Below are positions 15,401 through 23,074 of a stretch of 64,000 nt of DNA, one piece after another. The translations under genes and the position numbers were made by a program. Position 1 is the first letter of the stretch, and the number at the start of each line of letters is the position of its first letter. Below the pieces are notes generated by a model. The model searched no databases and was not told where the DNA came from. It worked only from the letters and a program-made list of their open reading frames with translations. The stretch is taken from NCBI RefSeq assembly GCF_035582795.1, contig NC_134373.1:42515173-42579172 (forward strand), in the 5' to 3' direction. Source of the stretch: Mycteria americana (lineage: Eukaryota; Chordata; Aves; Ciconiiformes; Ciconiidae).

Positions 15401-18400
15401 AAATATACTGTTATAAAAAATATTGAGATTTGCTATTCAATAGACATTAGTCCCTGTTATCTTCCTTTATTTGGATATCCAAGTCAGATAGAGCAGGAGT
15501 GCTGTTAACTGACATCTCTGACAATCTTCAGCCATCTGCCTGAAGCCACTTCTTGTGCCTAATGATTACCTAATACACTTAAGCAGGAAAGGGGCAAGAG
15601 ATTGGCTAATTCAAAGAAGCAAATAACACTAATACACATCATGAAATGAAGTAGAGGAGACAAAATAGTAGTACGAAAGTTTGCAATAATACCTATTAAA
15701 TATTTTTAAAGTTGGTGTTCCTCAAGAAATAAAAGACATGGGACAATTTACCTCACTGAATAGGTCCTTCATTTTATTACTATGTTGCAGATAAGGTGTC
15801 AAAAACTTAGATGGGTCCACTTTTGTCCGTATTGTCTTCTTTCTGACTGGAGGTGCTGCACCCTCAACAGAAGGTTTTTCATGCTCAACAGTATAGGTGA
15901 CGGTTTTAGGACCTGTGAAGTCAGTGCTAATGGTCTCAGTGATCTCGGTGACCACCTGGGAACAAAGAAAATAAATTATTACTTGCTTTATAACTATAAA
16001 TCATCATTTTATGATAAGCACTTTTCACCTCCCCTATCTAGTAAAAGGATGCTCAGTTCTTATCCAGGAACCACCTGCAAGACAGAAAATCAGTGACACT
16101 TTTCCTACTGGGATTACCCACTATGCCTACTATACATCACCCGACCTAAAAAAAACCACAAGGAATTAACTGGCTGATTTCTGTATCAAACTCATATAAT
16201 TATTCTCCAGAGGAGCTGGAAGAGTGGGGCTCCTGTTGGCTCTGTTCTATATGCATAACTTCCACTGGCATCAGGGGAGGTCTCAGGTGGGACCACCAGC
16301 TACTAAAACCAAAGTGTAGAAATGTTCTCAGTGCTGAAGTTGTGTTGAAGACACACGTCGCACAGCCAGGGCTCCTAATCATGTCACTGAAAGCTGTGAA
16401 AGCAGGTCAAAGGTGCATACAGCCATTCAAAAAGATTATCTTCTTCTTGCAAAAGGAAAGGAACAGACACAGCAGACAGACAAGACCAAGTCTTTGGGAT
16501 CGTGTGGCAAGTACACGATGCACCAGATGACTGAACAAATACCTAGAATCCACCTTTTCTACTAAACTACATTTTCTCATAGCCAGATCACAATCATGGC
16601 AGAGACATAGCTGAGAAACTTATATAATCAACTGATCAAGCATCCATTGGAAATATGTCCTTAATTAATTTAAATGGTTTATGTACTTGGGTATCAACAT
16701 ATTCATGCCATAAGCAATAACTTTAATACTAAGATTCTAATTAAAAGCATTTAAAAATAATTATTACAACTTAAAAATGTGCTCCAAAATCACCTGAATA
16801 AGTGTCAAGTTTTATTTCATATCAGTTTGTTTTTAAAAAAGTGCCTTAAAAGGGAATGCATGAAGCTTAGATTTCTGATAGCTATTTGCATTAGTATGAG
16901 ACAGACCAGAAAACATATCAAACATTAAACATTAAATCGAGAAGTATACAAAACTTACATTATAAAAGGTTTGTTTACTATGTGAACATTAATTGCATTT
17001 CAGTAATGTTGTCCCAGGATGTTAGTAGTTACTTCAGCACTGCCACAAGTTTCTCTCTTACAACTCTTTTCAAATATACAAGTGTTCATCTCAGTTTTGG
17101 CACTGAAAGCACTGGAGGGTTTGAAACCTGTCTAGGCGAACACTGTGAAAAGCACGACCTGCTGTTAGCTTTCTAACAAAACAGCGAAGCTATGTGCTTT
17201 TATAAAAAGTTGTAATGTATTTCCAAAATTTGGAGAGGCTTGATTCTGAAAATACAGCATTTTGTGCAAAAAATGCTTTTATTTTTATATGATAACACAT
17301 AGGACCACATGATGCTAATGCATTAGACTATATTTACAGCTGATGGGAAAAGGTCTAATCACATTAGCTAGAAAGATATTACTCATATGTAATTCTTCAT
17401 TCCACAATACTGTTTTCAAAAACTTATGCAAATTAGACACAGAAATAATCCGTCATGCTATTGTTCCCGTTAAATCCAGCCTGGCTATGGATTTTAGAAC
17501 ACCTGATGAATGCAGTGGTTGAATGATCTTAAAAATAATAAGATGGCAGTCTTCCTTCAAAAGTGTAGTCCTAGATTACTTGCTCAAACAGGATTAATCA
17601 AATCGTGTTTTATTAAATTAAAAACATAGGAAGACTTTGGGAACAGATCCTTTGTTTGGAAGGAAATACACTCACAAAGTGAAACATTAAACTTTTGTTT
17701 CTGCATAAGCCTATGCCATAAAGAATATTTCATCGTAACATAGCATAGAGTTAGGTTATATCTATATTATAAGTAGAATTTAAAATTATGGTAATAACTC
17801 CTTGGTGACTCAAATAGTTGTTACCAGTGACGTGAAAAAAAATCTGCAAACCACCACTTCTTGGTGAAATTACACAAGGTGAAGAGAACAGAACTGATAC
17901 ATGTAAACTGGTTTCAGGCAGAATCTTTTTATATTTATCTTCACAACAAGGTTAAGTATAATGCATGTATGTGCCCATTGTTCATGTGTACATATCTGGT
18001 CACATTCACATCCTCGATAATTCTGTTCATCTTTAATACTAATGATTGGATTTTTGTCACTATGTTACCCAAATAATCTTCCTGCCTGTATTTCTTGTTA
18101 TTAACGTAACCTGTTGCTTCATTTTGTCAGCTCCTGCGCAAACAGCTGCTGGGCAGAAGCAAATGGAAGACTATCAGCAAGACACAGGGCAGGACAGAAA
18201 TTAGCACAGTCCTTTTCTGATGGACACATCCACAACTCTTTCTAATGGAAACCAAAGAGTGACAGATAGGATACTCAGAACAAGCCAGGAGTCCTCTAGA
18301 TCATCCCACAACAGCGTCTTGCAGAGGAAATAAATTATTAAGAAGCAACTGTTCACTGCTATTTGTGTGTTTAATATGAAAAATTAGTCCTCAGAATACA

Positions 18401-21400
18401 AAAGACCACTAATTTAGCATTATGCATTAATTGCACGCACATATACACCACATGCAACATCACAGGGACCTTTACCTCATGTGGTTCACCCTCCTCAATA
18501 ATTGTCTCTTCAATGTAGTACTATTAAAAAAAAAAGAGAAAAAAAAAATCATTGTTAGGCCAGATCATACAGAATAGCAAACTGTAGCTTCTGTTAAGCT
18601 GTTTTAAAAACATACTTCTGGAGAAATAGGACTGTAGTTCATAGGTACCTTTGTAGTCACATTTGCGTCCCTGGTAATTCTGAACATCTGATCATTTTTT
18701 GCATTAATGACTGGATTTTCTTCCATACATTCCTCAATTAATCATCCTCCCAAGTAATTAATGAAGGATCATTATCTAATTTTACCCACAAGAAGGAAGA
18801 CAATGATGACCACACTAAAAGAAAGAATCAGCTTTCAAAAAACCAGGATTTTCCAAGTGTTTGGTAATACACTTGGAGAGGACTGCAGTAGGTTTCTCTC
18901 TCTAAGGCAGAGCTGTTCATACCTACAGATCCTTGAAGGACACCAATAATTACTGGCTGCCAGCTAGACTTTGTACTACTGATCACAATTCTGAGCTCAA
19001 GAGCTCAGTCAATTTTCCACCCACTTTATTGGCCACTTATCCATCCCACATCTCATAAATTTGGTGATAAGATGACTATGGGAGACTCTTTCAGAAGTCT
19101 TCCTAAAGTAGTCAAGGTATGCAACATTCACTGGTCTCCCCTCATCCATAGCAGCATTGAACTCATTATAAAAAGCAATGAGTTTGGTCAGCCATGATTT
19201 GCCCTTGATAAATCAACGTTCACTGCTCCCCATGACCTTCATGTCTTTCATGTGTTTAGAAATAGCTTCTAAAAGATTTGCTCCATAGCCTTCCAAAAGG
19301 ACTAAAGTCTGTAGTTCCCTGGATCTTCTTTCTTGCCTTTCTTGAAGATGGGTATGACATCTGTCTTTTTCCAGTCGCCAGGAACATCCTTGCGTCGCTA
19401 TGAGCTTTCAAAGATGATAGCTCTGGATCCATCCCCTCTGGTCCCACGGAACTATGTACATCCCAGTGGGTTAAGCCATCCCTAACTCTGTCTTCCTCTG
19501 CTGTGGCTACTACCTCACTCCCACATCTCTGCTAGGAAGCTCAGAGATGTGGAAGACCATAGGACAAGCCTTATCAAACCCGAGGCAAAAAAGGCTTCAA
19601 GTACCTCAGCATTTTGCCTGTTCCTTGTCACTAGCTTCCCTGCCCACTGAACTATGGTCCCACACTCTCTTAGCTTTCTTTTTGTTGCTGATGGCACTTG
19701 CAGAAACCTTTCTTGCTGTTCTTCACTTCCCTTGCTGGCTTCAACTCCAGCTGAACTTTGCCTGTGCATGTAGTAATGGACTTTATAACGTCTTATGTCT
19801 TTACGTTCCTCCCAAGTGGCCTGCTCCTGCTTCCACCTTCAGTATACTTCTTTTTTTGTGTTCGAGCTCAGTCAGGAGCTCCCTGTTCATCCATACCATC
19901 CTTCTGCTGTGTTTGACTTCTGCACATTGGACTGAACCATTCTTGTGCTCTGAGAAAATTGTTCTTGAGGATCACCCAGCTCTCCTGGCCTCTTTGCCCT
20001 CCAGGGCTGTTTCCCATGGGATCTTCCTGAGCAGGTCCCTGAACAGGCCCAAATCTGCTCTTCTGAAGTCCGGGATTGTAATTCTGTTTATCTTGCTCAC
20101 TCTTCTCTGAATCTTCAGCTCCACAGTCTTGTGGTCACTGCAGCCATGGCTGCCCTTGACCTTTGCATCTTCTGCCTGTTCTTTCTTATTTGTGAGTAGC
20201 CCGTCCAGCAGAGCATCTTTCATCAATCAACTGCATCAAGAAATTTATCTTCAATACTTTCCAGAAATCTCCTAGGTTGCTTGTACCCAGCCATAGGCCC
20301 TTCCAGCAGATACTGGGGTGGTTAAAGCCATCCATAAGCACAGTGGTTGTGCCTTTGAGGCTTTCTCCAGCTGCCTAAAGAAGTTCCCAAGGCGCTACAT
20401 CTCTGAAGTGGCAGATATGCAGGTGGAGCACGAACCTTCCTCCTGTTGCCGGAAACCGTGAGCCTTCTCCATCCTGACGGCCTCCATCACCCATTTAACC
20501 AGGGTCTCCAGCTCGCACTCCTTCCTTGCCATGTGTGGCTCTGCCCCTTGCTTTTCACGAAGGTGCTGTCAACCTCTTCTTCACTTTCCATGATGGTGCA
20601 AAGCCTGCTCACCTCTTCCTTCAGCAACCTGCAGTGCAACTGAGTGACCTGACCAGAACACATCTCCCACCAGAGAGGCAACAAGGGCTACGTCCCTGCC
20701 TGCAGCGCTCTGTGGGCTTCGCTCCCCTGCTGGCAGCTCGCCTTTCCCCACAGCACTCCGGAGCCGGAGGCGCCAGAGCCAGCTCCGACCAGAGCCGCTG
20801 CCCAAACGCAGAGCCCGCCGCCTCCCTGCTCGCCGCTGGCCGAGGCCCGCTCCGAGGCGCCGCCCGCAGCCACACAGCAAATGGCGGCCGCACGATGGCG
20901 CCGTCCCGCCAGCGCGGCAGCCCGCCACAGCGCCGCGCCGCCCCGCGGCCGGTGCAGGCCGCGCTGAGGGGAGCCGGCCCCGCCGAGGCGTCTCCGCCTT
21001 CCATCTCCCCTCGCTGCTTAATGAAGAAAAAACCACTTAAAGATGTTGCTCCATCCGCTGTAGTAAAGAGCAGCTATTTTATTCAAAAGGTGCGTAACTT
21101 GCCACTGACTTCCAGAAAGGAAAAGATGTAAAATGCAGGTTTTATCTTTGAAAAATCTCAGCAATTATTTGCTCAGGGTCACATGCCAAAACTGTGGGAA
21201 CAGAAGGCCTCTTGAATCAAGCCCTAAAAAAATTGTCTTTAAAATTTTCCCTTTTCCCAGAGTTGTTCCTCAAAGTTAGGTTCACGTAACTAGCCCATAC
21301 TTCTCAAGCCGTCTCATATTGGGCTGTTTTGTGGCAGTTTCTGCTCACTGGCCCTATACCGTGTGTGACCCACCTTCCACAAAGCCTCGAGTAACTCAGC

Positions 21401-23041
21401 AGCAAAGGTTTCTGTCATTCACTGTGGTTTTTTGCACATCACAAATGACTAAAATGTCCAATGCAGGCTAAGAACTCCAGAGAAAGAAAAAATAGTATCT
21501 TAAAATCCTCGATGTTCCTCAGCCATTCATTATTCAGCAATAATTTTCTACTCTTTTGGAAGATGAATTTCTGATAGAACTCTTAGAGGTTTAAAATAGG
21601 CGATTCGTATAGAAGTGGAATTCTATTTAAGAAAACTCTGGAAAGGCTTAAGCTGCCTTAAAATTGTACCAGATGCTATCATTCCTGTTTTATTTAACTT
21701 CTCACTATGAATATCTGGAGGGAAGCTACTAAAGCAGCACCATCTCGGTCTGTCCTAGGGATGTGGTGACAGGAAGACAGGCGGTGAAAATTAGTAACAA
21801 AGAATGAAACAGAGTTGTGTAGACAAAAAGCCCAACATACTATAATTCCAGCAGCAACAAATAAACATTGACAGCAAGTAAATATGTGTTTTGTTACAGA
21901 GAGCACATAATGCTCAGGAAGCATAAAGGCAATTACAAGTAACATGCTAATAGGAGACTTAATGAAGGATGGTGTCTTTGTAACTAGGTGGTACAATGTC
22001 TTTAAAATGAACTTTATGAGCAGTATCGCTTATTTTCCAAAACACATTTAATTAATTCAACTGGCAAACCATTTGACTCCATTCACTATTCGAAATTTAT
22101 AAAGTCAGCAGTCAGGGCTCAATGCTGTAACACTACCTGAAATCAACAGTCCATTGAATATAGTGTGGAGATAAAGAGTTGTGGGATGTCTACATTTGTC
22201 CTATCTTCTTCTTTTCCTCAGAGACTAAGCAAATTTGTTATAATCACTGATGTATTTCATAACACATAATTTCATTTCAGAACAGTAATGATGCAACAGG
22301 TAAGACCACACTGTTAACCTCGTATACTGTTCAATAGGGAAGTTGTTATTCCAATGGCACTGACTCATAAGAGAAAGCTGTAGGTTCCCCAGTTCCTGGG
22401 GATTCTTTTAATCAAATTGCTGAGACTAAATAATTAGGCATATAACTGTGAGTTTAAATGATCTATCGGGAAATTAATCCCTGATGCAACTCCACGGACA
22501 TCTACAAGTTTAAATCTAGCTCCATCTCTGCAACTTCTAAGGCTAAATTGGTTAACGGTGCTTTGGTGGCACAAAACTGCTGCATTTCTGCATTGCAGTG
22601 GACACAGAGGTGAGGCTAGAAAGTGGCTTCCAAAGTCATCTTCTCTAGCATGGATTGGATGACAGAGGGCAAGCCAGGAGAGAAAAGAGATGGCCCACTG
22701 CATCTATAATTATGCAGAAGAGTAATCACAAAACCTCGCGATGCGGGTGGGGGGTGGTTACAATCCTTATTTAAACAGAGAAACTATGACAGGAACCAGG
22801 GAGACTTTGCTCCACTGAGAGCAACTTTTTTGTTGTTGTTGTTTTTTACTGATCAAAGCATTTAATAGATATCTAATCATATCCTAATTTTCAGAGAGCA
22901 AACAGCAAGCAACCATCTATGCTCATGAGCAATGTCTCATTAAAGCGATTAATATATTCGTTCACAAGGCAGGAAACAAATATTTCTCCTCTCAGAGTTT
23001 CTTCTTACCTCCACAACTTCCTCATATTCTTCTTCCTCCAT
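322..23041 (-). CDS. NEB: Nebulin, N-terminal part (24 coding exons, gene continues off left edge)
   Basis: Nebulin is the giant actin-binding ruler of skeletal-muscle thin filaments. It runs along F-actin and interacts with tropomyosin/troponin. The coding exons, in transcript order, are 23041-23009, 18520-18476, 15955-15752, 14816-14709, 13249-13145, 12835-12731, 12626-12522, 11771-11667, 9825-9721, 9529-9422, 8649-8533, 7855-7754, 7671-7564, 7469-7365, 6670-6572, 6106-6002, 5903-5796, 5117-4806, 4673-4467, 3800-3696, 3323-3216, 2401-2090, 869-663 and 426-322. They join to 3,123 nt (1,041 codons) with no stop, and every length is a multiple of three. The protein has a short acidic N-terminus, then about 35-residue modules with the SDxxYK actin-binding signature, then 7-module super-repeats (35+36+38+35+31+36+33 residues) containing WMKGIGW or WFKGIGW. 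The start is the methionine opening the acidic [11 protein letters not shown] segment. Mammalian nebulin exceeds 6,600 residues, so only the N-terminal portion is here. I recognise the gene with high confidence; exon edges come from splice consensus and frame. Confidence 0.97.
663..869 (-). CDS. NEB: NEB exon: super-repeat B, modules 6-7 with WFKGIGW (69 aa)
   Basis: It begins [16 protein letters not shown] (phenylalanine replaces the methionine/leucine of the usual WLKGIGW) and continues into [17 protein letters not shown], ending HNTKQLSD. Donor GTAAGAAA; acceptor CCTTCAG. Confidence 0.97.
2090..2401 (-). CDS. NEB: NEB exon: super-repeat B, modules 3-5 (104 aa)
   Basis: Three modules: [16 protein letters not shown]…, [15 protein letters not shown]… and [17 protein letters not shown]…, ending MMQIQSD. 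The 312-nt length is identical to the super-repeat A copy, and the donor is GTAAGTTT. The first codon pair TAT AAA follows the acceptor TTTCTAG directly. Confidence 0.97.
3216..3323 (-). CDS. NEB: NEB exon: super-repeat B, module 2 (36 aa)
   Basis: The module begins [18 protein letters not shown] and ends KASRNIASD, with [11 protein letters not shown] in the middle. It is the paralogue of 5,796-5,903. Donor GTAAGTAT; acceptor TTTTTTAG. Confidence 0.97.
3696..3800 (-). CDS. NEB: NEB exon: super-repeat B, module 1 (35 aa)
   Basis: The module begins [19 protein letters not shown] and ends [10 protein letters not shown], opening the second full super-repeat. YR replaces YK in the actin-binding signature. 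Donor GTAAGTGA; acceptor TTTTACAG. Confidence 0.97.
4467..4673 (-). CDS. NEB: NEB exon: super-repeat A, modules 6-7 with WMKGIGW (69 aa)
   Basis: Two modules. The first begins [16 protein letters not shown] and carries the WLKGIGW-type motif that occurs once per super-repeat and is linked to tropomyosin/troponin binding. The second begins [14 protein letters not shown] and ends NSVQLND. Its paralogue is at 663-869 with the same 207-nt length. Donor GTAAGTAG; acceptor TTATTAG. Confidence 0.97.
4806..5117 (-). CDS. NEB: NEB exon: super-repeat A, modules 3-5 (104 aa)
   Basis: Three fused modules in one 312-nt exon: [16 protein letters not shown]… (38 aa), [15 protein letters not shown]… (35 aa) and [17 protein letters not shown]… (31 aa), ending [20 protein letters not shown] and [10 protein letters not shown] are super-repeat signatures. 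The paralogous exon at 2,090-2,401 has exactly the same length. Donor GTAAGTAA; acceptor CTAACAG. Confidence 0.97.
5796..5903 (-). CDS. NEB: NEB exon: super-repeat A, module 2 (36 aa)
   Basis: The module begins [18 protein letters not shown] and ends KAARQAASD, with [11 protein letters not shown], the hallmark of the second module in the super-repeat. Its paralogue is at 3,216-3,323. Donor GTAAGTAC; acceptor CTTCTAG. Confidence 0.97.
6002..6106 (-). CDS. NEB: NEB exon: super-repeat A, module 1 (35 aa)
   Basis: The module begins [19 protein letters not shown] and ends KVNAYNISD. It opens the first full seven-module super-repeat and preserves the SD-xx-YK junction. [11 protein letters not shown] is the conserved loop/helix. 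Paralogous openers are at 3,696-3,800 and 322-426. Donor GTAAGTAT; acceptor TTTGCAG. Confidence 0.97.
6572..6670 (-). CDS. NEB: NEB exon: nebulin module (33 aa) closing the first module group
   Basis: The module begins [18 protein letters not shown] and ends INSKQLSD. It is equivalent to the last module of each super-repeat ([14 protein letters not shown] type at 4,467-4,565), but here occupies its own exon rather than the second half of a 207-nt exon. The next exon downstream is a super-repeat opener. Donor GTAAGTAA; acceptor CCTTCAG. Confidence 0.95.
7365..7469 (-). CDS. NEB: NEB exon: nebulin module (35 aa)
   Basis: The module begins [19 protein letters not shown] and ends IKKLEQCKD. The terminal pair is KD rather than [17 protein letters not shown] is strongly conserved with mammalian nebulin. 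Donor GTAAGTAC; acceptor TTCCTAG. Confidence 0.96.
7564..7671 (-). CDS. NEB: NEB exon: nebulin module (36 aa)
   Basis: The module begins [19 protein letters not shown] and ends KVEAMKSD. The histidine-rich [11 protein letters not shown] middle is the recognisable signature of this module position. Donor GTAAGTGT; acceptor TTTTCCAG. It is separated from the next exon by only 94 bp. Confidence 0.96.
7754..7855 (-). CDS. NEB: NEB exon: nebulin module (34 aa)
   Basis: The module begins [19 protein letters not shown] and ends [16 protein letters not shown] is the loop typical of this N-terminal module type. The donor GTATGCAT departs from the usual GTAAGT of this gene but keeps GT and the SD codon pair. 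Acceptor TTTTGCAG. Confidence 0.94.
8533..8649 (-). CDS. NEB: NEB exon: long nebulin module (39 aa)
   Basis: At 39 residues this is the longest single module here, running from [17 protein letters not shown] to [10 protein letters not shown]. The additional residues lie in the [15 protein letters not shown] loop and helix. Donor GTAAGTAT; acceptor TTTTAAAG. Confidence 0.95.
9422..9529 (-). CDS. NEB: NEB exon: divergent nebulin module (36 aa)
   Basis: The module begins [20 protein letters not shown] and ends RVSNNVSK. It uses YQ in place of YK and has the [13 protein letters not shown] insertion-like middle seen at the same position in mammals. Donor GTATGTTA (weaker than neighbouring donors) after AAG; acceptor CCTAACAG. 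Confidence 0.95.
9721..9825 (-). CDS. NEB: NEB exon: divergent nebulin module (35 aa)
   Basis: The module begins [19 protein letters not shown] and ends [10 protein letters not shown]. The lysine of SDxxYK is replaced by histidine (YHED) and the terminal SD by ST, so this is a degenerate actin-binding repeat. The KIKGKW core identifies it with the corresponding mammalian N-terminal module. Donor GTAAGTGA; acceptor CGTTATAG. Confidence 0.95.
9826..11666 (-). other. NEB intron (1.84 kb)
   Basis: Non-coding. It contains a short imperfect tandem built from TCTCTGAGAT units at about 10,100-10,143. No module-like exon with flanking splice sites and no recognisable repeat family is seen in the rest. 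Confidence 0.6.
11667..11771 (-). CDS. NEB: NEB exon: nebulin module (35 aa)
   Basis: The module begins [19 protein letters not shown] and ends KKVTRQLSD, giving a complete SD-IV-YK junction with the previous exon. The loop is [12 protein letters not shown]. Donor GTGAGTAG; acceptor TATTTTCAG. It is followed downstream by a 1.8-kb intron. Confidence 0.96.
12522..12626 (-). CDS. NEB: NEB exon: nebulin module (35 aa)
   Basis: The module begins [19 protein letters not shown] and ends AQAQKALSD, with ELRRVAQ preceding the terminal SD. The first position of the SDxxYK signature is contributed by the preceding exon as SK, and YT replaces YK. Donor GTAAGTAT; acceptor TTTTTAAG. Confidence 0.95.
12731..12835 (-). 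CDS. NEB: NEB exon: nebulin module (35 aa)
   Basis: The module begins [20 protein letters not shown] and ends [15 protein letters not shown] is the typical loop between the two helical halves of a nebulin repeat. It lies only 104 bp from the following exon (12,522-12,626), so the two were probably a paired module duplication. Donor GTAAGAAA after AAG; acceptor TTTCCAG. Confidence 0.96.
13145..13249 (-). CDS. NEB: NEB exon: nebulin module (35 aa)
   Basis: The module runs from [18 protein letters not shown] to [11 protein letters not shown]. It lacks the proline-rich middle of most modules and instead has the charged [13 protein letters not shown] segment, as in the second repeat of mammalian nebulin. 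Donor GTGAGTGA; acceptor GATGTAG. Confidence 0.96.
14709..14816 (-). CDS. NEB: NEB exon: nebulin module (36 aa)
   Basis: This is a single module beginning [15 protein letters not shown] and ending KKVQDQLSE. It contains the [14 protein letters not shown] stretch characteristic of the first nebulin repeat. The acceptor is TTTCAG and the donor GTAGGTGT. Actin binding is expected through the YK-containing helix. Confidence 0.96.
15752..15955 (-). CDS. NEB: NEB exon: N-terminal linker and first half-module
   Basis: This exon has 68 codons. The first part ([10 protein letters not shown], about residues 27-60 of the protein) is a threonine/valine-rich, low-complexity linker with a short AAPP stretch. 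It then becomes basic ([13 protein letters not shown]) and ends in [18 protein letters not shown], the entry into the nebulin repeats. The acceptor is CCCAG and the donor is GTAAATTG after GAG. The linker is the fast-evolving part, and the KVDPSKF block is the family-conserved one. Confidence 0.93.
17960..18085. repeat. Diverged direct repeat, copy 1
   Basis: This segment is similar to 18,625-18,755. Shared anchors include GTTCAT…GTACATAT/GTACCTTT, then GTCACATT, then TCC…TAATTCTG, then TTAAT…ATGA then TGGATTTT, and finally AATAATC/TTAATCATCCTCC. The copies are in the same orientation, about 660 bp apart, and flank the 45-nt NEB exon. It could be an old interspersed repeat inserted twice or a local duplication; I cannot assign a family. 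Confidence 0.55.
18476..18520 (-). CDS. NEB: NEB 45-nt micro-exon (15 codons)
   Basis: The exon encodes [15 protein letters not shown] between acceptor TTTTTAATAG and donor GTAAAGG. It continues the acidic N-terminal segment (…EEVVE then YYIEE…) in phase 0 and corresponds to the YYTEE-type stretch of mammalian nebulin. It sits far from other exons, with introns of 4.5 kb upstream and 2.5 kb downstream, and is short enough for automated gene finders to miss. Confidence 0.87.
18625..18755. repeat. Diverged direct repeat, copy 2
   Basis: Partner of 17,960-18,085. On the minus strand it contains a short open stretch ending ACTACAAAG before GTACCT. This looks superficially exon-like, but the partner copy does not preserve the frame, which argues for a repeat rather than an exon. 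Confidence 0.55.
18960..20680 (-). mobile_element. Old CR1 LINE copy, 3'-truncated
   Basis: Read on the minus strand, this contains degraded CR1 ORF2. The endonuclease C-terminus at 20,226-19,972 ([11 protein letters not shown] … GCSDH … [14 protein letters not shown]) is followed by reverse-transcriptase segments near 19,440-19,300 ([18 protein letters not shown]) and 19,185-19,000 ([42 protein letters not shown]). Upstream, 20,684-20,400 resembles the CR1 5' coding part ([10 protein letters not shown]). Stops and frameshifts break the frames. The catalytic YxDD region and the conserved CR1 3' end are absent: the copy stops near 18,960-19,000. It lies antisense-free, in the same direction as NEB, within its 4.5-kb intron. 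The CR1 identity is secure; the exact ends are not. Confidence 0.85.
20640..21010. other. CpG-rich block at the head of the old CR1
   Basis: This is a sharply bounded, GC- and CpG-rich 370-bp segment in otherwise AT-rich intron. It directly abuts the 5' side of the CR1 copy. Full-length CR1 elements have a GC-rich 5' UTR, so this is most likely the CR1 5' end. Long open frames on both strands here are by-products of base composition. An independent CpG island or intragenic promoter is an alternative. Confidence 0.5.
21011..23008 (-). other. NEB intron, upstream part
   Basis: This is intron between the start-codon exon and the CR1 insertion. AT-rich, with a short GTT-repeat-like run near 22,828-22,845. 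No exon, RNA gene or recognisable mobile element is seen. Confidence 0.55.
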
Positions 23042-23074
23042 TTTGAGGGTAGTCTTCTGTCTCTCCCCGAATCA
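23009..23074 (-). CDS. NEB: NEB exon with start codon (5' UTR plus first 11 codons)
   Basis: The start codon occupies 23041-23039. Coding bases run to 23009 and give [11 protein letters not shown], followed by donor GTAAGAAG. This matches the acidic, glutamate-rich opening of vertebrate nebulins. Upstream, an acceptor AG at 23076-23075 gives 33 nt of 5' UTR. An alternative AG about 20 nt closer to the ATG (before AAGACTACC) would shorten the UTR only. The start is supported by family resemblance and by the in-frame phase-0 join to the next exon. Confidence 0.88.

Larger units (their letters stand above)
13250..18475 (-). other. NEB introns around the linker exon
   Basis: This covers introns 13,250-14,708, 14,817-15,751 and 15,956-18,475 (plus two exons annotated separately). 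No additional exon was found. The segment 17,960-18,085 is similar to 18,625-18,755 on the other side of the micro-exon (see separate repeat entry). The rest is AT-rich, unremarkable intron. Confidence 0.6.

Noticed and set aside
18641-18725. Exon-like stretch between exon 18,476-18,520 and the CR1
   Set aside because: The possible acceptor is weak, the related copy at 17,960-18,085 does not keep the reading frame, and the flanking exons already join in phase with family-typical protein.
19547-20110. 187-codon open frame on the plus strand
   Set aside because: It is antisense to the degraded CR1 ORF2 on the minus strand; its residues match no family and the sense strand explains the sequence.
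20526-21131. 201-codon plus-strand frame and overlapping 151- and 127-codon minus-strand frames
   Set aside because: All lie in the CpG-rich block where stop codons are rare; composition is Ala/Gly/Arg/Pro-rich on both strands and no domain is recognisable.
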